This document shows, one piece after another, positions 44,038-53,693 of a stretch of DNA of 64,000 nucleotides (positions are counted from its first letter, which is position 1; each line of letters opens with the position of its first letter). The position numbers were made by a program, and so were the translations under genes. This DNA comes from Auricularia sp. M13 (Eukaryota; Basidiomycota; Agaricomycetes; Auriculariales; Auriculariaceae), in the NCBI GenBank assembly GCA_037042915.1, contig CM073201.1, positions 744,001-808,000 on the forward strand, written 5' to 3'. The notes under the pieces are model-generated. The model had not been told where the DNA came from and did not search any database. It worked only from the letters and a program-made list of their open reading frames with translations.

Positions 44038-45336
44038 CTATAAAAAATACTCGGGCAACTTGCCCGCATTCTGCTGAGCCTGCTGACTGGGCCCATCGCG
44101 CTCGTTCTCCGGCGCGGCCTCGAAGACATTGAAGCGGCGGTCGCAGCCGGGGCCGACCTCGAGGATGCTCGCGCTGTTGCCGCAGCGGTAGCAGTAATTC
44201 GGCGCGCTCCAGACGGTGGAGAGCTGGTCGTCGAAGAGCACGGAGAAGCCCTCCATGCACAGCTGGTGCGCGCGCAGGATGTGGTTCATCCCGTTCGTGT
44301 CGAGGAACTTGCGCACCACGCCCGAGCCGAACGTGTACCCCGCGCCTCTGCACGTCCGGCAGAGTCAGCGCTGGAGGGGGGAGGGGGGGAGGGGGGAGGG
44401 GGGAGGGAGTGAGCGTACCGCGGCGAAATCGCAAAATCCTCCTTCTCGGGATCCGGGTCGGACCACACGAGGTCTGCCATGGGGCCCTCGTGCGGGATCT
44501 CTGCAACACGGCCTTACGCGTCAGCCAGCCGTCAAGTCAACGCGTACACGCGTACCACGGAACCGGTCGACGACTTTGATCTGGTCTATAGAATGTATCG
44601 ACGGCGAGAGGCCTGGCAGCCGGTCAGCAAGCCGTGGGGACGCCAGGAAGGAAGGACGCACCGCCGTGCACGCAGATGATGCGGTCGTCTATGACTACGC
44701 TCAGGGTGAGGAAGTCGAACATGTCGGTGAAGTAGGACCAGACATGCGGCGCGCCGTATTTCCGCAAGCACTCCGTGTAGAAGCCGTACGTCTACAGACG
44801 AGCAAACGCATTAGAACCTCCAGCCCAGCGTGTTGTAGCTACGGAGGCGCGCACCTGCGTGACGGCGCGCGACTCGTGGTTGCCGCGTATGAGCTGGACG
44901 CGGTCGGGATAGCGCAGCTTCAGACAAGTCAGCAGCGAGATCGTCTCGACGCTGAACAGCCCGCGGTCGACGTAGTCGCCTGCACACCACACATCAGTCC
45001 GAACGCCCGGGCCTACGCGAAAGAATGGACTGACCGAGGAAGAGGTAGTTAGTGTTGGGCGCGTGGCCGCCTATGCGGAATATCTCGATGAGGTCGTAGA
45101 ACTGCCTGCGCGGCGCGGCCGTTGAGCAGCGCGGCGACGGAAGACGGATGGACGGAAGAAAGGACGGACCCGTGGATGTCGCCGACGACGGTGATGGGCG
45201 CGGCGACGTGCACGACGTTCGACTCGCGCATGAGCACCTCCTTCGTCTTCTCGCAGATTTCGCGCAGCAGCGTCTCGTGCAGCAGCTGCTTGCGCATCAG
45301 CTGCGCGATGCAGGCGTCCAGGTCGAACGCGGGCAT
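44038..45336 (-). CDS. PPG1: PP2A-family Ser/Thr phosphatase catalytic subunit, PPG1 type
   Basis: The hand model has seven exons: 45170-45336, 45035-45105, 44855-44979, 44662-44791, 44556-44612, 44419-44500 and 44038-44347, summing to 942 nt (313 aa). All PPP signature motifs are present: VVGDIHG, then [18 protein letters not shown] and ICVHGGLSP, which bind two metal ions and the phosphate. The C-terminus ends in PEYFL, the PP2A-type tail that is carboxymethylated. N-terminal [16 protein letters not shown] fits PPG1 better than PP2A, PP4 or SIT4. In yeast PPG1 works with FAR complex proteins and affects glycogen and mitophagy. The fungal role here is inferred from that. Start is the first in-frame ATG, giving [10 protein letters not shown]. 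Confidence 0.92.
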
Positions 45337-45632
45337 TCTGGATAGATGGTTGGGGTAACACGTTCAAGGCTGACGCTGCGGCCAGCCGCGGACTCAATCT
45401 CATCTGCCCTTTTTGAGAGCCCGCCCAGTTTCGCGCTTGGCCCCTATCCTCTGCTCAAACCTGACTTATTAAACTAGGAACCGATGCTAAAGCGCGCATT
45501 TCTGACAGAACACATAGGCACACGGAATAAGTGGCATGTTTTGGGGGCGTGGGCGACTTGGACATGGATACATGAGAGCACATTGACGACAGCGACGACA
45601 TAAGGTAAGCTAAACGAAACCCTGAACCCGAA
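45337..45632. other. Spacer between PPG1 and NSA2
   Basis: This 296-bp stretch lies between two minus-strand genes and holds the PPG1 promoter and the NSA2 3' untranslated region. No distinct element was recognised. Confidence 0.5.
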
Positions 45633-46751
45633 TTAGACGACTGAAAACGCAATGTCAGAGTGCATGAACCGCCAGGCGAAGAGAGGAACGTACGCAGTAC
45701 GGCATTTATACACCCGTCGTTTTCCTGGAGCAGAGGATTTAGCAGGGCGGCCGACAACTAGAAAGCGGACGCACCGGGTTGTTGGTTATTTGTGCGTACT
45801 TGCCAAAGACGACCTTGCCGCCAGCTGTGACCATGCCGAGCTCGGAGACGTTGACCTCGATGACGGTACCCTTGGTCATGACGCCGAGTTGGGTGTACAT
45901 CGGGCTCTGCGGGTTCTTTTTGACACCCAGAATCTGAAGCTGGAACGTCGCTTTCAGCTCGGCTAGAAAGCAGTATGAGCAGAGCGTATAGACATGAGGA
46001 TACAGTTGGTACACACGATGGGTAACATTCGCCTTCTTGTAGCGCAGCGCCATAGGGCGAATGAATCGCTCGAGCTTGACAGGTTTGCGCGTGAAGCCCT
46101 CGCCGACAAAGGTAGCCTTTGTGACCATGCGTTTCCAGGCCTTGCTCTTGCTCTTGCCGGTCTTGATGACCTTGAACATCTCGTCCTCTGCGATGCCGCG
46201 GACCTTGGGCAGCGGGACGGCGAAGCGGGCGGCCTTGTCCTTGCGCTTCTGCTTGAGGGCGGTGCTGAGCGCCTTGGCGTCCGTCTGCTGCTCGCGGTCG
46301 AGCAGGTACGCGGGCAGCGCGCCGTCCGCGGGCTTGGAGGCGTCGGTGGCCTTGACGTTGCGCTCGTCGTGCGCGCGCAGCGTCTTGCGCAGCTGCACCT
46401 TCTCTGCGTGCCGCCGCGCGTGCAGCAGCTTTGCCTTGTGCCCGAACAGCTTCTGGGCGTGCGCAGAGGCCTTGTGTGCCTCGCGAGCCTCGCGTTTGCG
46501 TCTGGCAACAAAATATTAGCAGACATTTCAGTGGGCAGGGCTGTAGGCCGGCAACAGCGCTGTGACCATAGGTAGGCGCAGCAGCGACGTCTATGGCAGC
46601 TAGCAGCCCAGCGAATGAACAGACGTACTTGCGCTCATCGTAGTCGAGCCTGCGACCATGCCGCTTAATATGCTCCTCAATGTACTCGTTCTGCGGCTAT
46701 AAGCGCAGTCAGCACCGTCGCAGCGCCGTGCGGGCGTAGGATACGGACCAT
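45633..46751 (-). CDS. NSA2: Ribosome biogenesis protein NSA2
   Basis: The hand model has six exons: 46749-46751, 46629-46696, 46017-46501, 45775-45962, 45694-45724 and 45633-45640, summing to 783 nt (260 aa), the length of yeast and human NSA2. The start codon ATG forms an exon by itself, with intron donor GTCCGT immediately after it. The last exon has only 8 nt and completes INAVLLV-stop, the conserved family ending. Conserved blocks are [73 protein letters not shown] and [15 protein letters not shown]2 is a nucleolar 60S subunit assembly factor. Confidence 0.95.
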
Positions 46752-46837
46752 GTCGGCGAAACGAGAAAAGTCAAAGCCCAAAGGTGCGCCGGGAACAGCC
46801 GCCCACCGCTCTCCACGTCCTCCTCCCATACATTAAC
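46752..46837. promoter_or_regulatory. 86-bp divergent promoter between NSA2 and YIP1
   Basis: The two start codons face away from each other across only 86 bp, so this segment must hold both 5' leaders and core promoters. No TATA box is visible. Both are housekeeping genes, for which TATA-less divergent promoters are usual in compact fungal genomes. Confidence 0.6.
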
Positions 46838-47743
46838 ATGGCTGCATACGGCGGCTACTACGCGCCCCCGCCGCCCCCGCCCGCGCCCGGCCTGCAATTC
46901 TACGGCGAGCAGCCGGGGTTCTACAGCGCGTCGGGCCAGCTGCAGGGCTCGCTCGGCCCCGCGACGAACGCCCCGTACGGCGTCGGCGTCACCGGCTCCA
47001 TGCAGGGCCAGCCGCCGCAGGGCTGGCTGGCCGCGCTCAGCACTGGCGGCTTCGAGGGCGAGCCGCCGTTACTCGAAGGTGCGAGCGAGTCACACGTTGG
47101 CGGTGACGTTGACGCGTTGCAGAGCTGGGCATCAACTTCGCGCACATACGCAGCAAAACGATGACCGTCCTCAACCCGCTCACGACCGTCGACGAGCACA
47201 TCATGGACGACGCCGACCTCTACGGCCCCATCCTCTTCTACTTCCTGCTCGGCGTCTTCTTGTTCTTTGTCCGTCGCCTGCTTGCCGTCCAACCTACTGC
47301 TGACGCGCCCGCAGAGCGGAAAGCCGCAATTCGGGTACATATACGGCCTGGCGCTCATGGGCTCCGCGTCCATCTACGTCCTGCTCAACCTCATGTCCAT
47401 CAACGGCATCCCCGCCCACACCGTCGCCTCCGTATTAGGCTACTGCCTGCTGCCCATGGTCTGCGTGAGCGCCATAAGCGTCACCTTCTCCCTGGAGTGC
47501 GTCCGCCTCCCTCCGCCTTTTCGCCAACTAACGACTTGTGCACTTGTGCCACTCGACAGTCGCGCATGGGGCTACTTCCTCGCCGCGCTCTCCGTCTCGT
47601 GGTGCACATACGCCGCGTCCGGCATCTTCGTCTCCGTCCTGCGCGTCGGCGACCAGCGCTTCCTCGTCGCCTACCCCATCTCGCTGCTCTACTCGTGTTT
47701 CGCCCTCCTCTCCGTCTTTGGCGCGTCCCCGTCCGCACATTAA
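46838..47743 (+). CDS. YIP1: YIP1-family Golgi/ER membrane protein
   Basis: The hand model has four exons: 46838-47078, 47123-47268, 47315-47496 and 47560-47743, summing to 753 nt (250 aa). The N-terminal cytosolic part is Tyr/Pro/Gly/Gln-rich ([20 protein letters not shown]). ELGINFAHI and [19 protein letters not shown] match the conserved YIPF5/YIP1 motif before the first membrane segment. Five hydrophobic spans follow ([85 protein letters not shown]). YIP1 binds Rab GTPases and acts in COPII vesicle formation. It is transcribed divergently from NSA2. Confidence 0.92.
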
Positions 47744-48277
47744 TATATTCGCTGCAAATTGGAACTCAAATCTCTGCACTGTGTAACTTTCGATGGCTCG
47801 GTCGCGACCTGCAACGGCGATCTGTGAGTAGCTGAGTAATAGCGACTAGCCGCCGCGCATTCGGACTCCCCCAAGACTTGTAATTTCAGAAAAAATAAAT
47901 CTGGACCGACACTAGGAAAACTAGAACACAATTCGCCGGGATAGCCGTCGTTCCGCAATCCGGTAAGGAAGTCCGCATTATCATTGAATACCTTCCAGTT
48001 TTCCTCTCCCTCCGTTGAACCACTGAATCTATAGCAATGACAACCTCGCATGCACAATCTACAGCTACACGCTGTCTGACACAGTGACTGATATTTTATA
48101 AGGAAACCTCCCGCCGAAGTGAGAAATTAGAAGAAAATTTTATGCCGCACGAACAGCCGTCACGCGCGCGCGTGCCGATGGACCCGTTCACTCTGCTTGC
48201 AATTGGGACCAACAGAATGGAGCCCGACGCAGCGCGGGGAATGGCACGCCAGTATCGCGATCATAAATCATGACTCG
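47744..48277. other. Intergenic region between YIP1 and the 837-bp element
   Basis: No gene is supported. It includes the YIP1 3' end and AT-richer sequence near 47,880-48,150. Confidence 0.5.
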
Positions 48278-49114
48278 TGTCCCAAAAATCGCAAATCGGT
48301 GATCAGCGATTATGCTCTTATCAGAGCTCTATGTATCGTGATACATGCCTATACGCACCTATGAGATGCCTTAAGCGCCTATAAGATCTGGTAAGTACTG
48401 ATAACTCGTCAATGTGGAGTGATAAGCGGTGACCAGCGCTGATCAAGGCCTGATCAGAGCTCTGCGGCCTGGGATAGGGCCTCATCAGAGGGGATCAACC
48501 CTCACCAGCAACAAGTACCCCCAGCACCTGTTCACTCAAGGCCCAGCTACTGAGAGGTCAGGCCAGTCGTGAGATGGTGCTTGGGGGGCCTCCAGGAGGA
48601 AGGGGAGCTGCGGTTCAATGGAGCGGAGGTCCGGTGGAGCGGTGGAGCGGGCATGTATACGTTGCTCCACCATTACAGACAATTGGCGTAATAGCCTAGC
48701 TGGTAGCTCGCGCGAGGGCGCGTGTGGCCAGCAGGCAAGCCGTTGGTTCAAATCCAGGCTAAGTTGGAAAAGTGCACAAGTCATGTACAACCTGGAGTAA
48801 GTCTAGAAAATGTACCCCAGTTAGTAATACCAGTAAGTAGTAAATGTACAACTGTAAATACAGAAAGTAAGTTCCAGCTGCCGCACAGGAGCGGTAGCTG
48901 GGGGAGTTTTCGTAATATCGGGCGGGGCGGCTGATCAGCTCTTATCCGCCTTGTCCGCATTATAAACTTGTATCGGCCTTGTCAGCCCTATAATAGGCCT
49001 GTAAGCGAGTATACCCCCTGAAGCTGTTTGATCAGGTAGGGGGTCGGCTGACCCTGTTATCAGGACTCATCACACTTGGTCAATCCTCATAGCCAACTTG
49101 CACTTTTTGGGACA
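48278..49114 (+). mobile_element. 837-bp short transposon, copy 1
   Basis: The termini are inverted: TGTCCCAAAAATCGCAA at left and, read inward, TGTCCCAAAAAGTGCAA at right. The dinucleotide CG flanks both ends. A second copy of the same length lies inverted at 62,675-63,511. Subterminal regions are packed with CTGATCAG/TTATCAG/GATAAG words on both sides, probable transposase-binding motifs. Inside is a tRNA-like module (48,692-48,755). No protein is encoded, so it depends on an unknown transposase. The superfamily cannot be named from ends and 2-bp flanks alone. Confidence 0.8.
48685..48765 (+). ncRNA. tRNA-derived pol III promoter module in copy 1
   Basis: TAGCCTAGCTGG (48,692-48,703) fits the A box consensus TRGYNNARNNGG at every position. 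GGTTCAAATCC (48,745-48,755) fits the B box except for one base. The spacing of about 41 bp between boxes is right for a tRNA. The flanking acceptor strands pair poorly and the T stem has one mismatch, so it is a tRNA-derived sequence rather than a working tRNA. Confidence 0.65.
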
Positions 49115-49559
49115 CGCAAGTTCAAGCAGGACGGCCGTCCTCGTCGCTGCGTCCCCGGCATCCCACATATAGCCCTAGGCCTTGCCGCGAGCTTGCTACA
49201 GTACGGTCAGCGCCGCTGCGCCGGGGTGCAACTCAAGAGAGCGCATGGGATACTGCGTCGATGGCCATGGCAGTGCGTTGCCCAGGGCGGGAGGCGTGTG
49301 GCATCTGCTACATATGTAGCTGGAGCACCGTGTGGCTGGCAGCTGCTCTGCCCGTTGATCGCATGCGCATAGACGAAGGCAAGAGCACAGACACACACAC
49401 TCTCCTCCGCGGCGAAATGTGCCGCTTCTTATTCTTGTTTCGGCACCAACAGCAATTTGTAGAGTACCTACATAAGTCTGGCAGGTTTGCAGAGCACTGT
49501 AATGTAAAGCAGAAAACAACCCGTCTCAAGCGCAAGTATAGAACTATAGACAACGCTGG
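49115..49559. other. Intergenic, with inverted similarity to 57,220-57,360
   Basis: GTCCTCGTCGCTGCG, GGCATCCCACA.ATAGCCCT and CAAGAGAGCGC.TGG near 49,138-49,260 reappear in inverse orientation near 57,220-57,340, so this is a rearranged piece of the duplicated F-box flank. No gene is supported. Confidence 0.5.
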
Positions 49560-49745
49560 GCTGGGCCAGCCAGAGCCACCTCTCATGAAACGGACCTCTG
49601 GGACGACTCATGCTGCGCAAGAGCTGGTCTTCCTCGGACCTCCGCGGTAGCCACAGCGAAGCCCTCGAGCACAGTGCGGCGCAGCGCGTCCGTCGCGAAT
49701 CTGGTCTGGACGAAGATGACGATGGGTGAGACCTGCATGCATTGA
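49560..49745 (-). pseudogene. F-box protein remnant (C-terminal piece)
   Basis: On the minus strand IVIFVQTRFATDALRRTVLEG resembles IIGFIQMKLARGVLHRIVLEG of the neighbouring F-box gene, and LEGFAVATAE matches its LEGFTVATAQ. The sequence also aligns at DNA level near GGCCAGCCAGAGCCACCTCT. The C-terminal CGPWKWWFPTEDALR motif and the rest of the gene are missing. Confidence 0.7.
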
Positions 49746-50096
49746 GAGAGGGCCGAAGACGACGCTAGGCCTGCGGGAGGATGCCAAGGCCCGACCATGA
49801 GCAGGACGCTGACTCGGTGCGCGCGCCGCTCAATATCAATGACAGGCCTCCGGGAGGGTGAGGCATGTCGGACGGAGTCACGGAAGTGGTCCGAAGGAGA
49901 GCGTCAGCGCAATTGAAGCAACACATCTTCCAGGAAAAAGCCATTGTTGATTGTTCATTTTAGCAGTTTGAGTACACGACAGCGTAAAAACACTTTGCAA
50001 AAACAGAGCCGTACAGCAAGGAAGACAACATAGATCGTTCATCGTCGGGTTCGTTCAATCGGGGGCGCATTCGTGAATGTCATGTCGTACTCGTGA

Positions 50097-51650
50097 TTAA
50101 ACCCTCAGCGCGTCCTCGGTGGGGAACCACCATTTCCATGGGCCGCAGTCGTCATCCTTGAGCCAGCCAGAGCCACCTCTGATCAAGAGGACCTGGGGGG
50201 CGATCCCCCGCAGAACTTGGTATTCCTGTGCGGTGGCCACAGTAAATCCCTCGAGGACAATCCGATGCAGCACGCCCCTCGCGAGTTTCATCTGGATGAA
50301 GCCGATGATGGTCGAGATCTGGATGAGATATGGCGGCAGGCGGTCCTCGGCTTTGGGGAGAACGCGGGCTATGCGCAAGATGGCGACCCGGTGCGCCCGT
50401 TGCACGGCGACTGGCGCCGGGCGGGGCACGCTGGCGGCCAGCGGCCCGAAATACAACGTCAGCGCCTGCAGAGCGGGCAACGTGTCGACGTCAAACAGAG
50501 GAAACAGCTGCTGTGGGACGGCCAGCCAGCGCAGATTACGGAAGAGGCTCTCCAGGGGCAGCGCGGGGAGGATGTGGCCGAGATACGCGAAGGGCATGTC
50601 GACGACAACGTCGTGGCCGTCCAGGCGAATGGCAAATACCGTCTCATCGCGGGTCCACATCAGCTCGGGCTTGTCGTCGCTACTCGTTTCTGGGAGAAGC
50701 ACCTCTCGGTAGCCAATATCAATGGACTGGACGGCGCCCTTCGCCCGGATGGCATCAACGATGTACTGGGGCTCGTCATCATCCTCATCCAATGACGCAG
50801 CGAGTTGAGCGCTGTAACAGACGTGCTGCACGTCGGGGAATATGGCCAAGATTTTCCTCGCATCGAAGAAAGGCCACATCTGCAACCGGCGCAGACGCGA
50901 TCCGCGGAAGAGCTGGGTGATCGTCAGCGCGTCATCGGCGGTAATGGTAAGGTCCTGCAGGTTCCTCCATGAAGCGATACGCCGGAGAGTGCTTTCGTCG
51001 CACAAGTGCGCATAGTCGTAGAAAAAAGATGTAATGCCGGCGAAAGCAGGGCCAGGGTTGTCAGGCATGACGGCCCAGTCCAAGAGAACCTCGCGCAGCC
51101 TCGGGGCGAAGTTGTTGAAGAGATTGTCGGGCAATGGCTCGTCGTCCTGGGCACCGGAGACTACGAGGCGGAATCGCTCAAGTATCGGCGCTGGCATCTT
51201 GAATAGGTGCTCCCAAACGGTGCGCGACCACTCATGGATTTGCAGAGATAACGACTTGATACGGGCCAGATGCGGTATAAGCAAGAGCGGGATTGTGTGT
51301 TTGAAAGCGCCGGTTGGATCCTCGAAATAGTCCTCGTCGAGATCCGACTCGTTGAGCTGATCGCACTTGAGAGACAGCTCCACAGTCAGCGGAAGACCCT
51401 GGCTGCGCCCGAGCAGCTCTTTGAGCGCTTCGGCAACATACTCCAGGTCCCCCAGAGTGCGCGGGCAGATGGAGATCTTGCACCACAGGAGAGGGGCCTG
51501 CAGCAGAGTGATTCTCCAGGAGCGGCTGACCAATGCAGCGACGAAGCGATCATGGTGCGATAAGAACGTTGCTGTGTGCTGCAAGAGCTCGGGCAGCATC
51601 CTGCCTGCCAGCACCACATTCTGTGAACCAGGCGCGAAGGCGGAGCTCAT
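50097..51650 (-). CDS. F-box protein 1 of the cluster
   Basis: 517 aa from the ATG at 51,648-51,650 (MSSAFAPGSQ). The frame is open 61 codons further up to 51,833, but the paralogue at 60,925 starts at the equivalent place downstream of a TATA box, so I treat that part as leader. The F-box lies at about residues 18-60 (MLPELLQHTATFLSHHDRF, SRSWRITLLQAPLLW). The remainder is leucine-rich and helical without WD or Kelch repeats, and ends in CGPWKWWFPTEDALRV, shared by all three paralogues. F-box proteins link substrates to SCF ubiquitin ligases through SKP1. The substrate here is unknown. Single exon. Confidence 0.85.
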   Translation of the reverse strand: MSSAFAPGSQNVVLAGRMLPELLQHTATFLSHHDRFVAALVSRSWRITLLQAPLLWCKISICPRTLGDLEYVAEALKELLGRSQGLPLTVELSLKCDQLNESDLDEDYFEDPTGAFKHTIPLLLIPHLARIKSLSLQIHEWSRTVWEHLFKMPAPILERFRLVVSGAQDDEPLPDNLFNNFAPRLREVLLDWAVMPDNPGPAFAGITSFFYDYAHLCDESTLRRIASWRNLQDLTITADDALTITQLFRGSRLRRLQMWPFFDARKILAIFPDVQHVCYSAQLAASLDEDDDEPQYIVDAIRAKGAVQSIDIGYREVLLPETSSDDKPELMWTRDETVFAIRLDGHDVVVDMPFAYLGHILPALPLESLFRNLRWLAVPQQLFPLFDVDTLPALQALTLYFGPLAASVPRPAPVAVQRAHRVAILRIARVLPKAEDRLPPYLIQISTIIGFIQMKLARGVLHRIVLEGFTVATAQEYQVLRGIAPQVLLIRGGSGWLKDDDCGPWKWWFPTEDALRV

Positions 51651-51765
51651 CGTGGAATCTTGCGTCGCCAGTGGGCCGCGTAAGTGAGAACGTCTGCCAA
51701 GGAACTGTGAGCGTGGAACAGTGTACAGAGATGGACGTACGGTGCGGTTATGGATCAACGAGCGA

Positions 51766-51788
51766 GGTGGTTGGGTTCGGACCTCGAA
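51766..51788 (-). promoter_or_regulatory. Conserved TTCGAGGTCCGAA promoter motif, F-box 1
   Basis: On the minus strand a 23-bp block containing TTCGAGGTCCGAA followed by C(C/T)CAACCACC lies 116 bp before the F-box 1 ATG. The same block lies 116 bp before F-box 2 and 88 bp before F-box 3. The core has dyad symmetry (TTCG-N5-CGAA). It may be a regulator site, or alternatively part of a translated leader. Confidence 0.5.
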
Positions 51789-51833
51789 TTCAGTGATCAC
51801 ATCTGTCAGGGTCAGTAGGCAAACAGACGCCAC

Positions 51834-53693
51834 AAGGCTGCTAGTGTGTGAATATTAGGTGTCTTGGCCCCGCAGAGGCTGGACCGGGACTCGCACCGGA
51901 GCCCCGGAACAGTCACCGTCGAGTGAGCACTGAGCTTGATCCCACTCTGAACTACTATAGCAGCTCTTGTGGTCACGATAGGCAGCATCCTAAGAAGCAG
52001 CAGCAGCGTCCGCGCGAGCGGGAGCACAGCAGTTGAAAGCGAATAGCAGATGTGTCATTACGGCCTCTCAAACAACGCGGACATGGTGGCACGCCGTCTC
52101 TTTATCACGGAATTCAAGGCGGATTGCCAATTCGCACGGGTGGTGGTCGTGGTCATGAGCTGATGCATACCCCGTCCCGTTGTGGAGGCGTCCACAGCGC
52201 GTCGGCGCGTCAGCGAGTGTCTCCTGGGAATTTGTCACGCTTGAAGCCTGGCGTGCGAAAAAGGGATACACCAAGACCGAGCCTTGGAGCGGGCGGTAAA
52301 TTCAATGTAGCAGCATGGGCAGGACAGCGGCAGCAAAGACTCCAGGTAGTCGTCGTCGTTCAGCGTCGTCAGATGCGAGATGGAAGCTGCAATATGTATG
52401 TTGAACCTGCCAGACACTAGGCTGGCGTGAAGATCAGATATCGAGGTGATGTCGCCGAAAACACAGTAAAACAGTAGCTAGAGACGCAGCACGCGCAGAG
52501 TAGGAGCTGAATTTGGGCTGGACGCGTCATTGAATATGTTCGTGAGGTGTATCGCGTGAATGCGGGCGTAGACAGAAGAGTCTGAGCAGTGCGGAAGCGC
52601 ATGAACTGCATCTCAAGCTGCTGCCTGAAGTTTTTTAGCGACTGCTATGTGGCGCAGACATTAGAGGTTGGTGGGCAGGCAGGCAGGAGGCAAAGTTCTC
52701 GGACGGCAAAGTCCGTTTTCATCTCTGCTCTTGCCTTCGTCCATCGCAGACAAGCTGGATAGTCAACTTCACGGTACTACAGCTCGCACGGCTCGCGCTA
52801 CTACCTGACTCGCTGTTCTGTCGCCCCTGGAAGGCTTGTGTCGTTCGTGCGGCGCTGCAGTCTTCAGCCGCCCTCGCATGCCCCACGAGAAATCTCGGAC
52901 TGCACACCGCAGCGGGGACGCTCTCTCTCGGCGGACTGCCACGCCTAGGGGAGTGCGAGCGGCGACAAGAGGATAGCATGAGCTCTCTTGCACATGCAGA
53001 TGTGTACCTCTTGCACATGCAGATGTGTACGACAAGGGCTATTCATGCGTGGCGAGGCCGCCAGAGGTCGCAAAGGTGCGCAGCGGCGACGACTGGCGCG
53101 GCGCAGCTGTTAGTTGTCCGTGAACGGTCTGGCATAATGTTCTTCTGCTTTCGCTTCGGCGGAATTTGCGTCTTGTCCCGGTCTGCTCGATCAGAGTCAC
53201 AGATTAGATATCTAAATGTACTTACTTCCTCCAGACCACAAGTACAGTACGTATGGTGAGCCGTGAAATACGGTCCAGGAAGACTGAGAATCGCGAGCGG
53301 CACATTCTGTTTTATAATTTCGTTCTTGCCTTCGTCCCTCGCGGACGATGAGCAGAGCAGCCGGCCACACGGTGACTGAGCTACCAGACGCCCGATACCT
53401 CGCGCCGCCCATCGGGCTCAGGAACGGCGCTGCCCCGATTTTCCCGTAGTAGGCCGTTGAAAATCGTTGGCCACTTCTGCGCGCAAATCTCGTGATATCA
53501 AATATCAAATATTTCAGGATAAAGCGATTGTTCATTTCAGCAGTTCAAGTACGCGACAAAGTAACAACACATCGCAAATACACAGTGTGACAACAGCGAG
53601 AAGAGCCGCACAGAAAGCAAGACAGCATATGTTGTTAATCGTCGGGGTCGTTCATCTGGGGGCGCGTTTGTGAATGTCATGTCATACTCGTAA
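51834..53693. other. Upstream flank of F-box 1 (first unit of the tandem duplication)
   Basis: No gene is firmly supported. A minus-strand frame near 52,235-52,417 (SGRFNIHIAASISHL) has a counterpart at 55,949-56,341 (SGKFDVHVAVASLL), so a small degraded exon may have been duplicated. A GCACATGCAGATGTGTAC direct repeat occurs twice near 52,989-53,028. The far part (53,320-53,640) contains the 3' side of F-box 2. Confidence 0.45.

Noticed and set aside
48685-48765. A functional tRNA gene
   Set aside because: A and B boxes are good, but the acceptor strands do not pair well and the T stem has a mismatch. No convincing mature tRNA can be folded.
48618-48934. Small frames duplicated exactly at 62,855-63,253
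   Set aside because: Exact duplication reflects the two copies of the 837-bp element. The frames overlap the tRNA-like module and are too short and featureless to be genes.
50097-51833. Upstream extension of F-box 1 to a 578-aa protein
   Set aside because: The extra N-terminus covers the conserved promoter motif, and in F-box 3 a TATA box lies between that motif and the start. I kept the shorter 517-aa start, though a translated leader is not excluded.
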